Of a stretch of 64,000 bases of DNA, positions 34,954 to 44,054 are shown piece after piece. This stretch comes from Spongilla lacustris. Its lineage: Eukaryota; Porifera; Demospongiae; Spongillida; Spongillidae. The translations under genes were made by a program, and so were the position numbers. Below the pieces are notes generated by a model. That model ran no database searches, was not told the DNA's origin, and saw only the letters and a program-made list of their open reading frames with translations. The stretch spans positions 1,756,296 to 1,820,295 of the forward strand of contig OX442437.1 of assembly GCA_949361645.1 (NCBI GenBank), written 5' to 3'. Within the stretch, counting starts at the first letter, position 1; each line of letters opens with the position of its first letter.

Positions 34954-35023
34954 TATAAGCTACTCTGTCAAGATGGCGGCTTTTGTGGTTACCATGGTCA
35001 CTTACCATTTTTGAGAGCCCTCT
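34954..35023 (-). repeat. Dispersed repeat end, partner of 25744-25800
   Basis: This is the reverse-orientation copy of the TATAGAGGG...CATCTTGACAGAGTAG end. The outer and inner blocks match while the middle differs. Confidence 0.5.
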
Positions 35024-35493
35024 ATAGCGTTACATTGGGTACATCACACATGTACATCAGTATGGATGTTGCCCACCGTGTGGGTACGAGATAAACAATT
35101 ACCGGACGGGAACGAACAACGAAGAAATAACCATACATGTACATGCACTCACGTGGTATATACTTAGATTACTTGTTGGATACATTATTAGCAACATACA
35201 TACGACGTAAGTTACATAACTGACGTCAATGCTTTTAACATTATAGCTATAAATACCTTACCATGTACCAAGTAAATGGTGTTTAGTAAAGGAGCGCGGC
35301 GGGCGCCCTTATACTTATATATATTTTTTAAAGCTGTTGTGATATTTGGAAGTCAAGACCCAGCAGGCCAGCACCTAGTCTCGCAAGCCGGGCCTACTTT
35401 TGCAGGCATGTGACTATTAAAGTTACGTACAAATATAAACCTGTTTACGATACATGTAGCCCCTTCATCGGGGGCGGATCCATGTTTTATGGC

Positions 35494-35670
35494 GGGGGGG
35501 GGGGGGGGGGGGGGATGATGTGATATAAGTATAAGGGCGTGGCGGGGGCACTCCTCCCCCCATCAAGGGGTATGGAGGAGAACTTTAAACTCCCCCATCG
35601 GGGTCTGGGGACGGAATTCCAGCCGCTTTGCAACTTTTGCACTTTTAAAGTCACAAAACGCAGCCGACAA
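35494..35670. repeat. G-tract repeat family, copy 1
   Basis: A run of about 21 G is followed by CTCCCCCATCGGGGTCTGG and GCCGCTTTGCAACTTTTGCACTT. The same order (G tract, CTCCCCCAT-GGGG-TCTGG, GCCGCTTTGCAACTTTCTCACTT) occurs at 51366-51512, so G tract and downstream sequence moved as one unit. Confidence 0.6.
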
Positions 35671-36391
35671 AAATTAACGATCAATATACGGTACCCGCTC
35701 AACGATCCATTCATTTAAATCAAGGACATCTAATTATTATTGTTGTAATGATTAATTGTCCTTGGTTACATATTATTTCGATCAGTCGATATAAAGTACA
35801 ATGGGTTGTCAGTCTAAAGTTGTATATATAGATAACTATATCCTGTGGGCTGGGACATCACTCCACACATACCATCATTGGAAGGATCGTTGCTCCGCTA
35901 ACGCGTTCAGTATACATGTACACGGTACATTTTACGTCATCAACGCAACCGGCTTAGCAAAAGAGTCTACATGTAGGCCGTGATTTTTCACCAGGGCATG
36001 ACGCGGCAAGGGGTCTATAGCATTTGTTAGCACGTCTTCATTTTGGGTGACGCGATGCACATAAACACTGGCAAACGTAACCAGACCTACAGTTCTCGAA
36101 GCTAAGTCGTCGATCGTCAATATCGAAGTAGGTGTGGCTTGCGAGACTGCCCCGTAGCACAGGTTTACACTGATACGCTAAAATCGTTTGCGGATCGTTT
36201 CATGTTATTCCGACGCTCGACTAGTAATAATTGACTAATTGAACGAGCATCATCTACATGCATCTACAGCGCTTAAATGTAACTGTACTGTGCAAAAAAA
36301 AAACGCTTGAGTGTGTATACATGTATACATTTACATGCGCGAGTTGCACAGTGAGTGGAGCTATTAGGTATGCAGTGGCCCAGTGCAATGC
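35671..36391. other. Intergenic, no feature
   Basis: No supported gene; several short frames lack motifs. The stretch ends at the hAT target site. Confidence 0.4.
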
Positions 36392-36545
36392 ATTGTAGTC
36401 AGGGTTGCCGAAGGCCAGTCCGGCCTGCCAGGTCGGCCTGCCAGGCCGGACATTTAGCTTGGCCTGGCAGGCCGGACCGTGACCTGACAGGCCGGCAGGC
36501 CGGGATCCACCCACTTATTATAAATTCATTTCGCGATGTCTATAG

Positions 36546-36640
36546 CTATATATGGGACAGTTTCCGAGATAACTTCCTATGTTTTATAACATTATAACAT
36601 AATCGTGAACAATAAAGGCTATCGACTTCCTATTTTCAAC
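36546..36640 (+). mobile_element. Foldback family B, left-end fragment
   Basis: Starts TATATGGGACAGTTTCCGAG like the copy at 42607 and continues with AAAGGCTATCGACTTCCTATTTTC, matching its inner part after a deletion. It lies inside the hAT element, next to the 653-bp repeat. Confidence 0.6.
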
Positions 36641-36647
36641 ACAAAGA

Positions 36648-37300
36648 TAACTGATGATCTCAGTACGGTTAAGGTGGTCCTATACGGCCCTGGGAACCGA
36701 ACGCGGAAGGACTTCTGGTAGAACAAACTGAAGCCATGTTCATGAGGAAGAGTACATATAAATTTAATTTTCAAAAGGTCTTAAAATGCCATGTCGATGA
36801 GGAAGAGAATAATTTCATAGGTCTTATATAAAAGTGACAGAACAAACTGAAGCCTTTTTCATGAGGAAAAGAGAACCAGTGTAATTGTTCTTTCAAAGGT
36901 CTTACAACTTGATATGCTACACTGAAACATCGAAACGACACTAATATGCATGGGTATTTGGATTATCAATTGAAATTCAGTGTTTTGTGTACATGCAAAA
37001 TACGATCTGGTTAATGCATGTGCTAGAGTGTTGGCTGACGAAAGTATTCATGGCAGTATAGGTTCGTATCCCACCTGAGTCAAGCCATTTGTTTTATTAA
37101 AAACATGGGGAGTTCAAACTTCAAACCAAATAGTACGCATTGCAGACGTAAAACCCAAAATTAGGTCAATATAATTCCGGATCCTACGTGTAAAGCTTGA
37201 TCATTAACGAATTTAATGCGAGTACCTATTCTTAGAATAGGATTGGCCACATACGACTTTGCAGCGTCGTGTTCTTTTTTATAAGGTTATATTTTATTAC
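36648..37300 (+). repeat. 653-bp repeat, left arm of a giant inverted pair, with tRNA-like core
   Basis: This segment is almost identical, in inverted orientation, to 41141-41793. I see one clear mismatch near the inner end (ATTTTATTAC versus ATTTCATTAC). Both copies are exactly 653 bp. The segment contains GGTTCGTATCC at 37061-37071, a good polymerase III B box, with a weak A-box-like TGCTAGAGTGTTGG 40 bp upstream. It may therefore include a tRNA-derived SINE. Internal repeats of GAACAAACTGAAGCC...TTCATGAGGAA occur at about 36722 and 36840. Confidence 0.9.
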
Positions 37301-37571
37301 AATTATTATTATTATTTTTAATAAATTGTTTAATAACCTCAATTTATCCGACCTGGCAGGCCGACCTGACAGGCCAGGGCTGTCAGGCCGGCCGGTCACA
37401 GGCCGGACCCCGGCCTGACTTTCGGCAACCCTGATTGTAGTTGAATAAGATTTTTAACGTGCTCTACAACAGTGTACCCCTAAGTCCGAAACGGGCTATA
37501 TTATTGCTTTAAACCTTAATTTATGCCGCGGGGCTAATTCTTGGGCCAAAACGAGGTAAAAAAAAACTTAC

Positions 37572-37791
37572 TGTATATCCCATGCATTATGGCATTGCAT
37601 GCGTCAACATACGGATAAGGTAGAGTTTGAGAGATGTCCAAAGTGTATCCATCACCTCGACAGATGCAGCCAGGGTATGTTGCATCGGGAGTACATGAAG
37701 ACTGCCAGGGACCGATGACATTTGCAAATTGTGTGATAAACAACAGGAGTGCAAGGCACCTGTGCACCGTACATGTACATCGTGGGGGCAT
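37572..37791 (-). CDS. Possible first exon of a secreted or membrane protein
   Basis: The minus-strand frame starts at 37791 and has a signal-peptide-like start: basic residues, then CLALLLFITQFANVIG. A Cys-rich stretch follows (SSCTPDATYPGCICRGDGYT), then LDISQTLPYPYVDACNAI, to a good donor, ACA|GTAAGT, at 37571. The C-x5-6-GC-C...G-LDIS pattern loosely resembles mannose-6-phosphate-receptor-homology domains; this is a weak inference. The next exon would have to lie beyond the hAT element, and I did not find it. Confidence 0.4.
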
Positions 37792-38399
37792 TTACAACCA
37801 CTAGCTGTATAAAAGAAGTCAGACTACGTTTACAACACAAAGGTAATAATATACTCACTACTCCAGCAGAAATGTACCTGAGTTATTATTATATAATGGA
37901 CCTTTTCGTTTAAGGCCCTGGAATGTTTGCGCGTCAAAGTGACGTCATAATTAGAAGTGACGTTCATCCGGAGTACATCCGCCGAATGCGTTTTTCAATT
38001 CCTTGTTACAGTGGTAGCTTGTCACGAATACACTATCGTAATTGAAGAAGAGCACTATTGCTTCCTGGAATCTACTATCCATCTGCCTGCGTAGGTGTGA
38101 AAATGCGCACTTTTAGAATGCCATGGAATGGTTCATTTAGTGATGCTTCGTATATCGTCAGTACAACCCAAGTACTGGGTTTTTCGCTAATGCATTCACT
38201 AGACGCCATTCAGAAACTTTGAAAGAGAATGCAAAGCATTATCACAGCATGTAACTGGAGGGGTCCTCCATACTGCATTCATCATTCTTACCTCAAATCT
38301 CAAAGAGTTTGAAGCCAACTAAGCCAATACACGCAAACGCACGAAGAATGTACTCCAGATGTTGACGTCACGTGCAATTCACACTAATTGCGTTCCTTG

Positions 38400-40905
38400 C
38401 GCCCTGGATCTAGCTCAAGAAAAGGGAGCATCCAACTACTCTACCTATTGATGAGAATGGCTTCGCCTTACATATAAAGGTGCTGCTATCACTCTTAGAT
38501 ACGGTTGGCTACCATCTAACATTCCCTCCACCTGCACATGTGGAAAGTCTTTCACAGTTGAACACGCTCTCTCTCTTGTCCACTGGGTGGCTTTCCATCA
38601 ATACGCCACAATGAGATAATAATAATAATAATAATAATAATAATATTTTATTTGGTAAATTTACACCAAAAAGGCAAGTAATGGCATTAGGAAATGCACT
38701 TATAAACTGCCTAAACTATTTATAAGGGAATAGTTTACAAAAGGGGGTAAGGTCAACATGACTCAGATGAGCTTTAAATGCACAGACGGAGGATGCAGAC
38801 ACCACTGAGTTGGGCAAAGAGTTCCAAATTGGTATGACACGTTCTGAAAAAAAGTTTAGACGAAAATTATGATGTGGTAATGATCTGGACTTGAGCTTAA
38901 AGTGGTTACCTCTGGTAAAATGAACATGAGAGTTGATAACAAAGAAGTCAGATACATCGACATCAACAAGGTGAAACACTATCTTGTAACACATCACTAG
39001 GTCAAAGAATACCCTGCGATATTCAAGAGATTGAAGATTTAAATTTCTTAGCCGAGTGCCATAATCCATATATGAAAGCTTAGCTCTTCTGCAAACAGCT
39101 CTAGTAAAGAAGCATTGGACCTTTTCAATGGAATGAATGTCTTGATGAAGCCATGGATTCCACACCTGAGTGTTTGACTCAAGAAGTGGCCTAACATAGG
39201 TAGTGAACAGCTGTAAAAGTATTGAAGCATCATTTGAGTGAAAACCCTTCAAAAGAAGAGCACATCGATGATGTGCTTTAGCAGCAATAGCCGAGCAGTG
39301 AATGTGAAACTTTAAATCAGATGAAAGAAAGACACCAAGATCACGAATAGAAGATACTTCTTCTAAGACTACGCTTGATAAAGAATACTTGATAGATGGG
39401 ACTGCTAGATTTCCAAATGAGATGACATTACATTTTTGAAAAGCAATGTTTAGCTGCCACTTGGAAGACCAGTTACAAAATTCAGATAGAGAGTTTGAGA
39501 ACGCAGGATCTTCTGTACTGTAACGAGCAGAGTATAGTTTAGTATCATCAGCAAAGATTTTCACCTTTACAGGTGGTGTGAGACAGTCAGGAAGGTCATT
39601 GATGTATATTAGAAAGAGTAGAGGACCTAGAACAGAGCCTTGAGGCACACCACTTATGACAGGAAGTAGAGTGGACTGAGATTCATGAATATATACACAT
39701 TGAAACCGATCAGAGAGAAAAGAGGATAACCAATCCAATAAATGAGAAGTAAATCCATACAATTTGGCTTTTAAAAGAAGCTTAGAATGAGAAACTGAAT
39801 CAAAAGCCTTAGCGAAGTCAATGTATACAGCATCAACTCTCATTTTATTGTCAGCCAGCAAAGTATAATCATTTAAGGTTGTTAATAATTGGGTGCAAGT
39901 AGAGCACTTAGCCAAAAAGCCATATTGTTCATCAGATAGGAGATGGTTAGCCCTCAGAAAGGCAATCATTGAATCAGATATGATACTTTCCATAACCTTG
40001 CCACAAATACTTGTAAGAGAGACAGGTCGATTGTTAGATGGAAGATTGCGATCACCTTTTTAAAAATAGGACAGACATAGGCAATTTTCCAATCAGATGG
40101 AACTCTACCACACTTCATTGACATATTGAAGAGATAAGACAAAGGAAATGCTATCCCACCAGCAATTGACTTTAAAAAGATAGCAGGAAGATTGTCTTGA
40201 GTTTTAGAGTATTTCAATGGCAGTTTCATTAAAGCTCTAAACACTCTGTCATAAGTGAAAGTGACAGAACCAAGAGAAGCAGCAACTGGATTACGGTGAG
40301 CTAAGGAAGGTAGGATACCATCATCCACTGTAAATACGGAAACAAAGAATTGATTTAGCAGGTCGCATTTATCTGAATCAGAAGTAGCAATACTTCCATC
40401 ACTTCTAGCTAAAGGGGGAATAACAGCAATATTTTTTAATTTGGATCCGTGATCTAACAGCTAATCTCATGACAGAGGTATGTCACAACGTTTCCATCGA
40501 ACCAAACCTCCAGCCCATCACAGGTGAGACATTCCCTGCTATGACAGCAAACACAGAGGATGGTGCTCGGTCAGACATTGCAGCTGATGGTTTTTGGGGT
40601 GGTCGATTTGAGCGGACACACTCCCACATCGTCCAGTTGCTATCGAAAACATTGAAAAGAGAGAATACGACCTTCGAATTCGGGAGACTGAGCGAGTTTC
40701 ATTCACTCCAATCGTCCTCTCTTCAACAAGAGGCATTGGTAGCATTGCCACTACCACCTACAAACGTTTGGCATCACTGCTAGCTGACAAATGCATGAGG
40801 CACATCATACAGTCAGATAATGGGGTGGCTTCGTTGCCGTCTATCCTTCTCACTTTACGATCATCCATACAATGTATCAGAGGAGCGCGATCAAATTAAG
40901 GACAT
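38400..40905 (+). pseudogene. C-terminal RT-family fragment split by an insertion
   Basis: Left part (about 38400-38617): ALDLAQEKGASNYST, two stops, then GAAITLRYGWLPSNIPSTC and CGKSFTVEHALS, followed after a frame change by GGFPSIRHNE. Right part (40445-40905): RDLTANLMTEVCHNVSIEPN, then ETFPAMTANTEDGARSDIAA, and the family terminus TYKRLASLLADK with IQCIRGAR at about 40880. The two halves join in frame exactly across the retrotransposon (HNEI|RDLT). It is the same protein family as the pseudogene at 2225-4283. It is inactive, with no RT core. Confidence 0.8.
38618..40443 (-). mobile_element. CR1/Jockey-like non-LTR retrotransposon, 5'-truncated
   Basis: The minus-strand frame 39993-38716 gives 425 residues of RT with KAFDSVSHSKLL, SGVPQGSVLGPLLF, the catalytic FADDTKLYS and the C-terminal WNSLPNSVV block. 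The upstream frame 40328-39966 continues the RT N-terminus (PLSYLFNMSMKCGRVPSDWK), with one frameshift at about 40060 beside a T run. The endonuclease domain is missing. The 3' end is an AAT repeat (38618-38645), as in CR1-like elements. Insertion occurred inside GAGATCCGTGATC of the surrounding RT fragment with at most 2-3 bp duplicated. A 3'-end relative is at 21688-21830. Confidence 0.85.
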
Positions 40906-41140
40906 GCTATACACCTCCCAGCCTATATTGAACTGACAGTCAGCGAATCTCTGATCCCTTTGGTGTAGCACTATTGACAAAAACCTTCCAATGTTCCTCT
41001 ATTTTGGTGTATGTATATGTATTACTACTAAACTGACTTAGATTTTTAAATAAATTAATTCCTTGCGCCCTTAAACGAAAAGGTCCATTACACTATACAT
41101 AATTATACAATTGCAAATCACACCCACGTCAATTCCGTTT

Positions 41141-41793
41141 GTAATGAAATATAACCTTATAAAAAAGAACACGACGCTGCAAAGTCGTATGTGGCCAATC
41201 CTATTCTAAGAATAGGTACTCGCATTAAATTCGTTAATGATCAAGCTTTACACGTAGGATCCGGAATTATATTGACCTAATTTTGGGTTTTACGTCTGCA
41301 ATGCGTACTATTTGGTTTGAAGTTTGAACTCCCCATGTTTTTAATAAAACAAATGGCTTGACTCAGGTGGGATACGAACCTATACTGCCATGAATACTTT
41401 CGTCAGCCAACACTCTAGCACATGCATTAACCAGATCGTATTTTGCATGTACACAAAACACTGAATTTCAATTGATAATCCAAATACCCATGCATATTAG
41501 TGTCGTTTCGATGTTTCAGTGTAGCATATCAAGTTGTAAGACCTTTGAAAGAACAATTACACTGGTTCTCTTTTCCTCATGAAAAAGGCTTCAGTTTGTT
41601 CTGTCACTTTTATATAAGACCTATGAAATTATTCTCTTCCTCATCGACATGGCATTTTAAGACCTTTTGAAAATTAAATTTATATGTACTCTTCCTCATG
41701 AACATGGCTTCAGTTTGTTCTACCAGAAGTCCTTCCGCGTTCGGTTCCCAGGGCCGTATAGGACCACCTTAACCGTACTGAGATCATCAGTTA
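41141..41793 (-). repeat. 653-bp repeat, right arm of the giant inverted pair
   Basis: This is the inverted copy of 36648-37300, identical at nearly all positions and of the same length. Its inner end lies 50 bp from the TIR element at 41090. No direct duplication flanks it. Unlike the left arm it has no hAT sequence around it, so the copied unit is the 653 bp itself and not the hAT element. Confidence 0.9.
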
Positions 41794-41907
41794 TGCATGA
41801 TTGTATCGTTTTTAAAACACCACTCCATTTGCCGTATAGTCAGCTATCGGTCACTTATCGCTTGCAAATTGCATTTAAATCCGTTAGGTATGTACCATTA
41901 ATTGGTC

Positions 41908-42003
41908 TGATTACGCAAAGGTGTCTCTAGGCAACCGCTGTGGTTTTTACTCCAGACGTGACGTTTATCGTACTTCCGATCTTTCATGCAAAGGGTCCAT
42001 TAA
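41908..42003 (-). mobile_element. Foldback family D, half copy
   Basis: Matches the right arm end of the family D elements (CAACCGCTGTGGTTTTTACT ... CTTTCATGCAAAGGGTCCAT) with an internal deletion after ATTACGCAAAG. The left arm is absent. Confidence 0.75.
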
Positions 42004-42606
42004 CGTGTCACATCAAAGATAAGTAAAATCATTTTGCATGTAGCACAAGAGGCTTCATCATTTCATATTTTGCCTTGAATGCAGGGGGACGTACTGACGT
42101 AACATCAGTTATAATTAGCAACTGTAATGTAACAAATTCACTGAATCTTTAACGAAAACGAATAAGTTATTTTACGTACCGAAACGCGCGCTACGTCACC
42201 TATATGTGACTTGTGTATTATGACATGGTTTTTTCTCCTTAACAAGAACAGCCACAATTAATATGTTGTGAAGGAACCAAAAAGTAATAAATCGTTCATA
42301 ATCTTAATGCTTGCACTGTATCTTAATCACAAATCGAATGCTTCTAAATATTTAAACACTTCAATTTGATATGCCATTGAAGTAGCTGAGAAGATGTACA
42401 ATTAGTCATTTCGTTACTGAGTTGCGTTAAGATTGTACACTCGTTTTACGCTTAATGTATATCCAGCGTTATACCATCTTTGTGCATAACAAGCGTATGC
42501 AGAACGTAAACTCACGTTATACAAGAGGTCTATCGTGCGTTATACATCTATTGTGTATATACAAGCTAAGGTTACTAGAGTAGATACGCTTGTTCTTCAT
42601 TCGAAG

Positions 42607-43434
42607 TATATGGGACAGTTTCTGAGAAAAGGGACCTTAGCGTATATTATTAAAAAACGTGATAAAAATGGCATTACCTTTGAATTGCTATAACGTTCGA
42701 ATGGTTAAAGCTATCACCTTTCTATTTTCGGCAATTTATACTGCACCATTTCTCTATGGTAAATTACATTTTAGAGTCTTGAACATGCTCTATACCAGTA
42801 TCGTGACGTCTGATACCCCAAGGGGTTCAAACTCGCCATAACTTTCGGTAGGAATATTCAAATCGCTCCAAATTCGGCTTGTACTTAGAGAGGTCCCTTA
42901 GCTATTGGATTATTTTGTTCGTTGATTTTTATGTCATTCGTTACGGAGATACAGTTGAACAAACTACGTGCACATTTTCGCGCTCGATTCCCGCCAATGA
43001 TTTGGGCAAATTGCGTCCCGCTCAATGTATGGGGAGGCGGCGGTTATATCATTGGCGCGAATCAAGCGGGAAAACGTGCAAATAGTTTGTTCAACTGTAT
43101 CTCCGTAATGGTTGACATAAAAATTAACGAACAGAACAATCCAATAGCTAAGAGACCTCTCTATGTATAAACCAAATTTGGAGCGATTTGAATATTCCTA
43201 CTGAAAGTTATGGCGAGTTTGAACCCCTTGGGGTATCGGACGTCGCGATACTGGCATGGAGCAAGCTCAAAACTCCAAAATGTATTTTACCACAGAGAAA
43301 TGGTGTAGTATAAAGTGCCGAAAATAAGAAGGTGATAACTTTAACCGTTCGAACGCTATAGCAATTCAAACGTACTGCCATTTTTATCACGTTTTTTTAA
43401 TAATATACGCTAGGTCCCTTTTCTCGCCCATATA
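42607..43434. mobile_element. Foldback element, family B, copy 2
   Basis: A long imperfect palindrome from TATATGGGACAG to CGCCCATATA, 828 bp. It shares with copy 1 (1211-2045) the end sequence and the centre CATTGGCGCGAATCAAGCGG, while the outer arm sequence has largely changed. Within each copy the two arms agree with each other better than with the other copy, which points to arm homogenisation. No coding capacity. Confidence 0.85.
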
Positions 43435-43439
43435 CCGCG

Positions 43440-44054
43440 TATCCTCACTACAGTAAAACACGTGTGCAAGTTACAACGGGTGAATACACCTTGTGGATAA
43501 TTTTGATTTGGCACTGTGCAAAACATCTTCGCAACGGTATAAGGTTTCCTTTCAAATTTCGTACACTGCAGCTGGAAAGTCTTTCAGAAAAGTTATTATA
43601 ATTATTATGTGCGATGTATATGTATGTAAAATATATATATATACTAGGGATCTTCTATCCATTCTCAAAATTACGTGTAAGTACATATTTCCCACAAGGG
43701 GTAGCAGGGGGAGTGCTGGCTCCAAAATAAGACGAATAATCATGTTGATAACGATTCCAAAAGAGCGGCCACACCCCAAAAACTTCGGATCTACAGGTGA
43801 TCGCCTTCAGTTCTGGCAGCAACCTCCTCGTCACTCCTCATGCTGCCACGTCTCCACCCCTTATATTACCTCCTCCCCACTCCTTATGCCACCTGTTTTC
43901 ACTTCTGTTCTTAAATACACAATAACATGAATGCAGCGCAAGGTCTTGAGAGGATGAAGTCATTAGTAATTAACCTTTTCACAGCCACATGTAACAAGTG
44001 CAGGATTTTCACCAAAGCCATCCTGATGCATAAGATATGGTCTGGAGTGCTGTC
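43440..44054. other. Non-coding 3' flank of the phospholipase gene
   Basis: No gene supported. It should contain the 3' untranslated region of the minus-strand phospholipase C; a definite poly(A) signal was not chosen among several AT-rich candidates. Confidence 0.35.

Larger units (their letters stand above)
36400..37433. mobile_element. hAT-type non-autonomous element
   Basis: The ends are CAGGGTTGCCGAA at 36400 and TTCGGCAACCCTG at 37433. The 8-bp direct duplication ATTGTAGT flanks them at 36392-36399 and 37434-37441. An 8-bp duplication with CAGGG ends is diagnostic of the hAT superfamily. The subterminal zones (36410-36505 and 37350-37415) are packed with GGCCTGNCAGGCCGG-type palindromic units, probably transposase binding sites. 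The inside holds a foldback family B fragment (36546-36640) and the 653-bp repeat arm (36648-37300). No transposase is encoded. Confidence 0.9.
37894..41090. mobile_element. TIR element enclosing an RT-family fragment
   Basis: Perfect 22-bp inverted repeats TAATGGACCTTTTCGTTTAAGG lie at 37894-37915 and 41069-41090. If the TA belongs to the target, the termini are ATGGACC. Without the later retrotransposon insertion (38618-40443) the element would be about 1.37 kb. It carries the C-terminal portion of an RT-type protein on the plus strand but no DNA transposase. The ends resemble those of foldback family D (GGACCCTTTGCATGAAAG), so the two may share a transposase. Confidence 0.75.

Noticed and set aside
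37000..37076. A functional tRNA gene
   Set aside because: Only the B box is good; the A box and cloverleaf stems are not convincing, so it is treated as a possible SINE part.
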